A DNA stretch of 64,000 nucleotides from WLJO01 sp945889085 (GTDB lineage: Bacteria; Actinomycetota; Acidimicrobiia; Acidimicrobiales; Ilumatobacteraceae), in assembly GCA_945889085.1 (NCBI GenBank), contig CAMDBM010000004.1, positions 22,677 through 86,676 on the forward strand. Reading direction: 5' to 3'. Numbering within the stretch: position 1 is the stretch's first letter; the number at the start of each line of letters is the position of its first letter. Made by a program: the position numbers and the translations under genes. Below, one piece after another: positions 1-6,488 of the stretch. The notes under the pieces are model-generated. The model worked only from the letters and a program-made list of their open reading frames with translations, searched no databases and had not been told where the DNA came from.

Positions 1-1077
1 GAACGCGAGCCCAACGAGGGCCGAGTAGATGGACAGCACTCGACCGCGGAACTGCTCGGGTGCATCACGCTGGACAACCGCACCCATCGTGATGAAGGAG
101 ATCGGTGCGGACATGCCGAACAACATCGTGGCGATCACAGCGAGGTACGACGAGTGTGCCTGTGATGCAAGGAGGATCGCGAAGCACGAGATGAGGGGCA
201 CGAGCGTGAGCACGCGGGAACGCCCGATGAGCGCGGTCATCCCCGCCACACAGAACCCTGCGGCGAGCGCGCCGATGCCCATCGAGACGTAGAGCACCAT
301 CCAGAAGCGCTCCCAGTCGGTGACGGAGGCTGCGTACGTGGGGATCGTGCTGAAGGTCATGGCGCAGCACAACTGCACAAAGACGGTGCTGATGATCATC
401 GTTCGCGTGCCCGGTGTACGCCGGGCCAGCGTGATGGCGCGGCCGATCTCGCCGAATGCCTGGGTCATCTTCACCGTTCCGCCGCCGTGCAGGGGCCTGC
501 GGATTGTCATCATCACGAAGGCCATCGCAACGAAGCTGACCGCGTTGCCGGTAATGCTCGCGGCAGGGCCCCAGATGCTCGTGGTGATCGCCGCGAGCAT
601 CGGGCCGACGGCCCTGCCGCTGTTCCACGTCATGCCCGACAGCGACAGCGCTCCGAGTAGTTCCTCGCGTGGCACGAGTAGTGGGATCATCGCCTGGAAC
701 GCCGGGTTGCCGAGCGAGCTAGCGCAGCCCTGGAGAAACACGATCGCCGAGAGCGTGTACGCCGAGGTGACACCGCTGTGAACGGTCAGAGCAAGCACAC
801 CCGCCAGGACCGCTTGCACCCACTGCATGGTCATGGCGACCCGCCGACGGTCGAAACGGTCGGCGACAAGCCCACCGATCGGCGACATCAGCCCCTGTGG
901 GATGAACAGGCTCGAGAAGACGAGCGCGGTGGCCCCGGAACTCTTGCTATTGGTGGCCACGAGCACCGTTACGGTCACGGCCTGCATCCAGGTGCCGAGG
1001 TCCGACACCATGGCCGAAGTCCACAGTCGACGGAAGTCCTTGTGTCGACGAAGGGTGACGATTGGGTTGGAACTCAC
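1..1077 (-). CDS. MFS transporter (exporter-type), 3' end cut by window edge
   Basis: This is a major facilitator superfamily membrane transporter read on the reverse strand; 359 codons are visible and the gene continues past the left edge. The N-terminus (RRHKDFRRLW) is followed by alternating hydrophobic segments, and the cytoplasmic loop between TM2 and TM3 has the MFS motif GGLVADRFDRRR at about residues 68-79. A second conserved loop reads QRDAPEQFRGRVLSIYSA near the cut end. This pattern resembles the MFS_3 / transmembrane secretion effector group of drug or siderophore exporters, but the substrate cannot be told. GTG at 1077 is chosen as start because the family-like sequence begins there and a TACGGT box lies 10 bases upstream; GTG at 1089 is an alternative. 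It is divergent from the downstream rhomboid-like gene. Confidence 0.85.
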   Translation of the reverse strand, partial: MSSNPIVTLRRHKDFRRLWTSAMVSDLGTWMQAVTVTVLVATNSKSSGATALVFSSLFIPQGLMSPIGGLVADRFDRRRVAMTMQWVQAVLAGVLALTVHSGVTSAYTLSAIVFLQGCASSLGNPAFQAMIPLLVPREELLGALSLSGMTWNSGRAVGPMLAAITTSIWGPAASITGNAVSFVAMAFVMMTIRRPLHGGGTVKMTQAFGEIGRAITLARRTPGTRTMIISTVFVQLCCAMTFSTIPTYAASVTDWERFWMVLYVSMGIGALAAGFCVAGMTALIGRSRVLTLVPLISCFAILLASQAHSSYLAVIATMLFGMSAPISFITMGAVVQRDAPEQFRGRVLSIYSALVGLAF

Positions 1078-1234
1078 GGCGCTGGCCACCGTACCGGAGC
1101 GACCCGAACGCGCTCGTTGCCGAGGTTCGGGTTGGCCACCGCTTCGCTGTTCACGAGGACTGATAATAGTTGCTCTCAGCAAGTAACTGGTGGCACTCAG
1201 AGCGCGCCCACCTGCCAGTAGGGTGGGGACCGCA

Positions 1235-2122
1235 ATGGCTGGCCGTTTCCGGTTTTCGATCCCCCAGCGACGTCAACAGGACGATCCGTGGTTCCGCATC
1301 GGTGCTCTCGATGTGACCACGACGGTCCTCGTCGCTCTGCTCAGTGCGCTCACGATCTTCGTGTATGCCGTCGAGTCATCTGTGCTCACCCACTTCGTGA
1401 TGTTCCCGGACAAGGTCTGGTCCGGGCAGGTGTGGAGACTCGTCACGTGGCCCGTGGTCACCGACGGCGAGGTGCTCTGGGGCATCATCACCATCGCCAT
1501 CTTCTGGTGGTTCGGCCGTGACCTCGAGGCGCAGGTTGGCAGGGTGCGCTTCGCTGTGCTCCTCGCGGCAATAACCATCGGTTCCGGTCTGGTTGCCGCC
1601 GGCCTCGATGTGGGTCTGGTCGGTCTTCGCTACGTGGAACTCGCCATTTTCGTGCTGTTCATCGCAGAGCACCCGCGTGTTCCCTTCTTCTTCGGGATTC
1701 CCGGTTGGATCATTGCTGCGGTCTTCGTCGGGGCCGAGGTCCTGCAGCGTCTTGGCAACCGTCAGTTCGAGGAACTCTGGGTGACGCTGGTCTCGCTCGC
1801 GATCGCGTTGCTGGTGGGCCGCTCCTACGGCCTCGCCGCGGATCAGGCCTGGATCCCCAACCTCAGTCGGTCATCGAGCGTCAAGCGCGCCCGTGCCAAG
1901 CGTCCGGCGCGCCAGCCGCGGCAGAAGAAGGGGAAGTCCGCGCCCGCACAGAAGGTTGTCAGCGGTCCGTGGGCGCCACCGAACCCGCCCGCAGCATCTG
2001 ACCAGGTCGACGTGGACCGCCTGCTCGACAAGATCTCCTCGCAGGGAATCGATGCCCTGAGCGCCGACGAGAAGCGGCGGCTCAAGGAAGCAAGCGAGCG
2101 CATCCGCCGGGATCGGCTCTGA
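1235..2122 (+). CDS. Rhomboid-like membrane protein with C-terminal DUF6576-type helix, probably non-proteolytic
   Basis: The 295-residue protein has about six membrane segments in its first 200 residues and a basic, proline-rich cytoplasmic tail. The rhomboid fold is suggested by the WR-type loop (GQVWRLVTW) and the FGRDLE motif that follow TM1 and TM2. The catalytic GxSG serine of TM4 and the TM6 histidine are not found at the equivalent places, and the TM2 HxxxN pair is also missing, so it is likely a pseudo-rhomboid. The last 30 residues (VDRLLDKISSQGIDALSADE) look like the small domain found at the end of many bacterial rhomboids. ATG 1235 is preferred over the upstream GTG 1190 because a GGTGGGGA ribosome site and a TAGGGT box precede it. 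The partner or substrate is unknown. Confidence 0.8.
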   Translation: MAGRFRFSIPQRRQQDDPWFRIGALDVTTTVLVALLSALTIFVYAVESSVLTHFVMFPDKVWSGQVWRLVTWPVVTDGEVLWGIITIAIFWWFGRDLEAQVGRVRFAVLLAAITIGSGLVAAGLDVGLVGLRYVELAIFVLFIAEHPRVPFFFGIPGWIIAAVFVGAEVLQRLGNRQFEELWVTLVSLAIALLVGRSYGLAADQAWIPNLSRSSSVKRARAKRPARQPRQKKGKSAPAQKVVSGPWAPPNPPAASDQVDVDRLLDKISSQGIDALSADEKRRLKEASERIRRDRL

Positions 2123-2126
2123 GGGA

Positions 2127-2792
2127 TCACCCCTTCGGGCGCATTGTCTCGGACCAGCCGCTCGCATCGAGGCCCAACTCGCGGTAGCGGCGTACGATCT
2201 GCAGCGGCGGGGGCAGTTCGTTACCGGCGCTGATGAGCGACATGTTCGGGCCGTCCTCGGCCCACACGTGACAGGTGTTGAGGTTCATCGCGAGACTGCG
2301 CTTGCGCTCCTCCGGTGTCACCGACTCGCTGAACGAGGTCCCGGTCATCTTGGCCCGGACTGCCTGCATCGACCAGATCGTCTGCACGGCCACCGGTGCC
2401 ATCGCCTGGATGAGCGCAGTGGTGTGGGTGCAGGCCCGCGGCCCACCGAACAGCTCCCGGATGCGGTGGGTGAAACCTCTGGCGATGTTCAGCCCGATCA
2501 GCTTCTGGTAGTGGTCGACGATGTTCGTGCACGTGGTGTGCGGGTGTGCCTCGAACACCACTGCCGCGTCGATGATCTCCATCTGGGGATAGGCAACGGT
2601 GAGGTCCACGATCATGTGATGCATCACGAGGGGCTCGTCATCGTCGGGCACATACAGGCCACCCGGCTTTCGGTCCATGACCGCGCCCCGGATGAGGACC
2701 GTGTTCTCGTCCTTGAGGAACGACTTCACCTCGTAATTCCGCGTGTGGAGGAGCGGGAGGTCCGGATCGTCCGGGAGGATGTCGTGCGCCAT
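2127..2792 (-). CDS. DUF2889 family protein
   Basis: The 221-residue soluble protein resembles the DUF2889 family, whose biochemical role is not established. Recognisable segments are DDEPLVMHHMIVDLTV near residue 55, the AHPHTTC stretch and the FGGPRACTHTTALIQAM segment in the middle, which are rich in His and Cys and might bind metal or a cofactor. No signal peptide or membrane segment is seen. ATG 2792 is chosen because the extension up to 2927 is Arg/Pro-rich sequence typical of a non-coding read-through and overlaps the region between divergent genes. It is convergent with the rhomboid-like gene (4 bases apart) and divergent from the hydrolase gene at 2914. DUF2889 genes are often found near lipid or aromatic degradation genes in actinobacteria, but nothing adjacent here proves such a role. 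Confidence 0.8.
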   Translation of the reverse strand: MAHDILPDDPDLPLLHTRNYEVKSFLKDENTVLIRGAVMDRKPGGLYVPDDDEPLVMHHMIVDLTVAYPQMEIIDAAVVFEAHPHTTCTNIVDHYQKLIGLNIARGFTHRIRELFGGPRACTHTTALIQAMAPVAVQTIWSMQAVRAKMTGTSFSESVTPEERKRSLAMNLNTCHVWAEDGPNMSLISAGNELPPPLQIVRRYRELGLDASGWSETMRPKG

Positions 2793-2901
2793 GGGGACTA
2801 TGTCACTCCGTGCGGGTCGCTCCGGCCAAACCGGGGCCCGGCCAAGTGGGTTCACCCAACCCGGTTGTCGGCATGCTGCGCAGGCCACCCGGTGGGGCGC
2901 G

Positions 2902-2907
2902 TACGAT
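2902..2907 (+). promoter_or_regulatory. -10 element (TACGAT), leaderless geometry
   Basis: TACGAT ends 6 bases before the GTG at 2914, with no ribosome-binding site between. This supports GTG 2914 as the start of the hydrolase and a leaderless transcript. Confidence 0.4.
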
Positions 2908-2913
2908 CTGGTC

Positions 2914-3630
2914 GTGGACCAACGCATCTACTTCCGTCAGCTGCTCTCGGGCCGGGACTTCGCCGTGGACGACCCGATTGCCCAGCAGATGGTCAACTTT
3001 GTCTACGCAATCGGCGACCGGGCCACTGGTGAGTGCGTCCTGGTGGACCCCGCCTACAGCGCGAAGGAATTGGTCGAGATCGTCGGTGCCGACGGAATGC
3101 GGGTAACGGGTGCGCTCGCAACCCACTATCACCCCGATCACGTGGGCGGGAGCATGATGGGCTTCAAGCTCGAGGGCGTCCGCGAACTGCTCGCCGAGGT
3201 CGGCGTGAAGGTGCACTGCAACGAGGCCGAGATCCCGTGGGTAAAGAAGGTGACCGAGCTGTCCGATTCCGACCTCGTCGCTCACGAGGGCGGTGATTCG
3301 CTCATGGTCGGCGACATCAAGATCGAGTTGCTGCACACGCCCGGCCACACGCCCGGGTCCCAGTGCTTCTTGGTTGACGGGTGCCTGGTATCGGGCGACA
3401 CGCTGTTCCTCGACGGGTGCGGCCGCACGGACCTGCCAGGCAGCGATCGTGGGCAGATGTACGACTCGTTGCAGCGCCTCGCGGCCCTGCCCGAGGACAC
3501 GATCGTGTACCCGGGCCACAAGTACCACCCGATGTCGAGTGCCGCCATCGGCTCGGTGGTGCAGACCAACTATGCGTTCAAGCCCCGCACCAAGGAGCAG
3601 TGGGTCATGATGTTCGGCGGCGGCGACTGA
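2914..3630 (+). CDS. Metallo-beta-lactamase-fold hydrolase (glyoxalase II / persulfide dioxygenase-like)
   Basis: The 238-residue protein has the full metal-binding signature: H71-Y-H73-P-D75-H76, H145 in HTPGHTPGS, D162 in SGDTLF and H202 in YPGHKYH. The segment GCGRTDLPGSD (about 169-179) is typical of the ETHE1 / glyoxalase II branch, so a thioester or persulfide substrate is likely, but the exact reaction is not shown. It is cytoplasmic, with no signal sequence. The open frame extends upstream to 2743, but that part runs across the divergent gene; GTG 2914 fits the TACGAT box and gives the normal family length. Downstream lies the convergent L,D-transpeptidase gene. Confidence 0.87.
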   Translation: MDQRIYFRQLLSGRDFAVDDPIAQQMVNFVYAIGDRATGECVLVDPAYSAKELVEIVGADGMRVTGALATHYHPDHVGGSMMGFKLEGVRELLAEVGVKVHCNEAEIPWVKKVTELSDSDLVAHEGGDSLMVGDIKIELLHTPGHTPGSQCFLVDGCLVSGDTLFLDGCGRTDLPGSDRGQMYDSLQRLAALPEDTIVYPGHKYHPMSSAAIGSVVQTNYAFKPRTKEQWVMMFGGGD

Positions 3631-3654
3631 CCAGCGACCAACAGGTTGCTGCCG

Positions 3655-4719
3655 TTAGTTCGGCGACGGGGCGAGCGTCGTGGTGGTTGTCGTGCTCGTG
3701 GTGGTCGTTGACGAGGTTGTTGTCGACGAGGTGCTTCGCGGAGTCGTCGTGGGCGGCGGGATCGGGATCGGCTTGTTCTTGGCCTCCACATCCTCGCCGT
3801 AGACCCACACCCGCAGGCCACGGCCCACCCAGTCGAGCGTCCACAGCATGTCCATCGCCGGAATACTCACCCGCACACATCCGTGAGAAGCAGGACGCGC
3901 CGGGATTCTCGAGCTGCCGTGGATTGCCCTGCCGCCGTTGAAGTATTTGGGACGGTAGATCTTCCCCAGATCACCCTCCCACCACCCGTCTGCGCGCTGA
4001 CGGCTGATCTTGAACTTGCCGGAGGGGGTGACCGCCCTGCCCGCCTCGTACTTGCCGTCGACCTTCTGATTGAGCTCGAGGAAGTGCTGCCCGTTGCCGG
4101 TGGAGGTGTTGAGGACGAACTGGGTCACGCCGTCCTTCACGAAGAACAGCACCTGACGGTCCTTGTCCACCTCGACGAGGTTGCCGTTCGTCGTGCGGGC
4201 CTGCGCCTTCGCGGTCGCTTCGGTGAGTGCTCGCGCAGTCGTGAGGTCCACGCGTCCGGTGCGACGGATACCGGTGTACTTCTGGAACGCCATGACTGCC
4301 TGGCCTGTTGCGTGGTCGAAGCGGCCTGATGTCTTCGGAAGCCAGAAGCCAAGATCGAGCAGGCGCTGCTGGACGCGCTTGGTCTCCCTGCCGCTGCGGC
4401 CCCCGACGGCACGGATGGCGCGGTCCAGGACCGGTACCTCGGTGGTGGTGGTAGGCGGCAGGGTGGTCGTTGTGGTGGTCGTTGTCGTGGTGCTGGTCGT
4501 TGTCGTTGTGGTGGGCTCGGTGGTCTTGGCCACGGTGGGCGCAACGGTCTCGGGGGCCTGGGTATCGAGCACCTCGGCGTCGGCCGCCGGTCGTGCATCA
4601 GCACCCGATGATTTCGAGAGCCCGAGACACGACGTTGTTGTCAGCATCAGACCGCCCACGGCGAGTACGAACGGGAACAGTCCTCGCGGGCGCGTCCGAG
4701 TGAGCGGTGTCCACAACAT
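3655..4719 (-). CDS. Secreted L,D-transpeptidase with peptidoglycan-binding domain
   Basis: The 354-residue protein is a cell-wall enzyme expected to form 3-3 cross-links in peptidoglycan (or attach proteins to it) outside the membrane. In order it shows a lipoprotein-like signal peptide (TTTSC, Cys about residue 31), a poly-threonine linker (about 68-95), a PG_binding_1 domain (about 105-165, RVQQRLLDLGFWLP) and a YkuD catalytic domain with IHGSS at about 266 and the catalytic SHGCVRV motif with Cys281. After the enzyme comes a second threonine/serine-rich tail to the C-terminus. It ends with TAA. ATG 4719 is supported by a TACCGT box 9 bases upstream. Threonine-rich linkers like this suggest a wall-spanning or glycosylated spacer, which is inference. 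Confidence 0.9.
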   Translation of the reverse strand: MLWTPLTRTRPRGLFPFVLAVGGLMLTTTSCLGLSKSSGADARPAADAEVLDTQAPETVAPTVAKTTEPTTTTTTSTTTTTTTTTTLPPTTTTEVPVLDRAIRAVGGRSGRETKRVQQRLLDLGFWLPKTSGRFDHATGQAVMAFQKYTGIRRTGRVDLTTARALTEATAKAQARTTNGNLVEVDKDRQVLFFVKDGVTQFVLNTSTGNGQHFLELNQKVDGKYEAGRAVTPSGKFKISRQRADGWWEGDLGKIYRPKYFNGGRAIHGSSRIPARPASHGCVRVSIPAMDMLWTLDWVGRGLRVWVYGEDVEAKNKPIPIPPPTTTPRSTSSTTTSSTTTTSTTTTTTLAPSPN

Positions 4720-4728
4720 CAGTCACGT

Positions 4729-4734
4729 ACGGTA
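4729..4734 (-). promoter_or_regulatory. -10 element (TACCGT) for L,D-transpeptidase gene
   Basis: On the reverse strand TACCGT ends 9 bases before ATG 4719, in the same leaderless spacing as other units in this window. Confidence 0.35.
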
Positions 4735-4853
4735 ATCGCTCCATCGCTGAAAGTGACGGCAGGGGAGAAGTTTGGAACACCGGTACGTCTGGGTGCCCCG
4801 GGGCAGGTCAGCGGCTCTGCCCGAAGCGGTAGCGAAGGCGAGAGACTGTGTGC

Positions 4854-6395
4854 ATGCGCAACAACATCGGACTCTTCCTGACCAAGCGAGCATTCCGGGA
4901 CCCAAACCTCGAGGCGATCTTCGAGCCTGCGTCGGACCGGCGATTCACCTACCACGAGTTCAACGAGCGTTCGAACCGGATCGCCAACGCGTTGCTCGAT
5001 CTCGGCGTGGGGTTCGGTGAGCGCGTGGGTGTCCTGCTCATGAACGGCGTCGAGTTCCTCGAGACGTTCTTCGCCTGCGGAAAGATCGGCGCGGTCTGCG
5101 TGCCCCTGAACTGGCGACTGGTTCCCGCCGAACTGGAGTTCATCCTCAACGATTCGGGCACCACCACCGTGGTGTTCGGGGCCGAGTTCGAGGCGGGGGT
5201 TACCGACCTCCACAGCCGCTCGACATCGGTGCACCGCTGGATCCGGGTGAGCGGGGCATCAGCGTCGCCCGCGCCCACGTTCTCGCTCGACTACGACGAG
5301 CTCGCCTCCGCGGCAGGTACTGCCGAGCCGCCGACCGCCGGCGCCGACGACGACCTGCTCTTCATCATGTACACCTCCGGTACGACGGGTCTGCCGAAGG
5401 GCGTGATGCACTCGCACCGCACGGTCGCGTGGGGAATCATCACCGTGAACGCAACTGCGGACTTGCGGTACAAGGATCGCTACATCCTTGCGCTGCCGTT
5501 CTTCCATGTGGGAGCGCTCAACCCGGCGCTGTGCATCGTGCACCGCGGTGGCACGGGGATCATCATGCGGGCGTTTGACCCGGTCCAGGCGTGGGAACTG
5601 ATCGAGGCGGAGCGGGTGACGAGCATGCTCGCCGTCCCGGCGATGCTCAACTTCATGCTGCAGGCCGGTCAGGGCGGGCGCTCGATCTCGACGCTCCGCT
5701 GGATCATGAGCGGGGCGGCACCCGTACCCGTGTCGCTCATCCATGAGTACATCGCACTCGGCATCGAGATCCATCAGGTGTACGGACTCACCGAGTCCTG
5801 CGGGCCAGCGTGCCTGCTCACGTCGGACGACGCCGTGGAGCGCGCTGGCAGCACCGGCAAGGCCTTCTTCCATACAGGGATCCGTGTGGTTGACGGCGAG
5901 GGTCGCGACTGCGCTCCGGGCGAGCCCGGGGAGGTGCTGGTGTCCGGTGCGCACATCATGCTCGGCTACTGGAACCAGCCCGTGGCAACTGCCGAGACCG
6001 TCCGGGACGGATGGCTGCACACGGGTGACATCGCCACGATGGACGCAGACGGGTTCGTCACAATCATGGACCGCGTGAAGGACATGCTCATCTCGGGCGG
6101 TGAGAACGTGTATCCGGCCGAGATTGAGAATGTCATCCTGTCCAACCCGAAAGTCGGTGACGTGGCGGTGCTCGGCATCCCGTCGTCGAAATGGGGCGAG
6201 TCGCCGCTCGCCGTCGTGGTCCGCAGGGACGCGTCGCTGACGCCCGAGGAAGTGATCGCCGGGTGCAAGGGGCGCCTCGCGGCGTTCAAGATGCCCAAGG
6301 CCGTCCGGTTCGTCGACGAGATCCCGCGCAACCCGAGCGGCAAGATCCTCAAGCGGGTGCTGCGCGAGCAGTTCACCGAGATCGCCGTCGACTGA
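4854..6395 (+). CDS. Acyl-CoA synthetase (AMP-binding family)
   Basis: The 513-residue enzyme belongs to the adenylate-forming family, which activates a carboxylic acid with ATP and loads it on coenzyme A. The ATP-binding motif YTSGTTGLPKG starts at about residue 173, the adenylation motif YGLTES is in the middle, TGDIATMDADGF and the hinge region KDMLISGGENVYPAEIE follow, and the catalytic C-terminal lysine is K497 in NPSGKILKR. The chain length or type of acid cannot be read; it could be a medium/long-chain fatty acid or an aromatic or steroid acid. ATG 4854 sits behind a purine-rich GCGAAGGCGAGAG; an in-frame GTG two codons earlier is possible. It stands alone between a divergent wall enzyme and the helicase operon. 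Confidence 0.9.
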   Translation: MRNNIGLFLTKRAFRDPNLEAIFEPASDRRFTYHEFNERSNRIANALLDLGVGFGERVGVLLMNGVEFLETFFACGKIGAVCVPLNWRLVPAELEFILNDSGTTTVVFGAEFEAGVTDLHSRSTSVHRWIRVSGASASPAPTFSLDYDELASAAGTAEPPTAGADDDLLFIMYTSGTTGLPKGVMHSHRTVAWGIITVNATADLRYKDRYILALPFFHVGALNPALCIVHRGGTGIIMRAFDPVQAWELIEAERVTSMLAVPAMLNFMLQAGQGGRSISTLRWIMSGAAPVPVSLIHEYIALGIEIHQVYGLTESCGPACLLTSDDAVERAGSTGKAFFHTGIRVVDGEGRDCAPGEPGEVLVSGAHIMLGYWNQPVATAETVRDGWLHTGDIATMDADGFVTIMDRVKDMLISGGENVYPAEIENVILSNPKVGDVAVLGIPSSKWGESPLAVVVRRDASLTPEEVIAGCKGRLAAFKMPKAVRFVDEIPRNPSGKILKRVLREQFTEIAVD

Positions 6396-6453
6396 ACCGT
6401 GAGCGTGCGTCCTGGGTCGGTGCGCCGGTCCAGGACGTTCTTGGCACGCCGAA

Positions 6454-6473
6454 ACCGGGGTGTGACACCCGGT
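6454..6473 (+). promoter_or_regulatory. Inverted repeat upstream of SNF2/SWIM operon (possible operator)
   Basis: The sequence ACCGGGGTGTGACACCCGGT is a near-perfect palindrome (one extra G in the left arm) ending 3 bases before the proposed -10 box. Its position would let a DNA-binding protein block or help transcription; no regulator is identified. Confidence 0.35.
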
Positions 6474-6476
6474 CAG

Positions 6477-6482
6477 TAGGTT
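6477..6482 (+). promoter_or_regulatory. -10 element (TAGGTT) for SNF2 helicase
   Basis: TAGGTT ends 6 bases before ATG 6489 with no Shine-Dalgarno sequence between, suggesting a leaderless mRNA. Confidence 0.4.
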
Positions 6483-6488
6483 GGTCCC

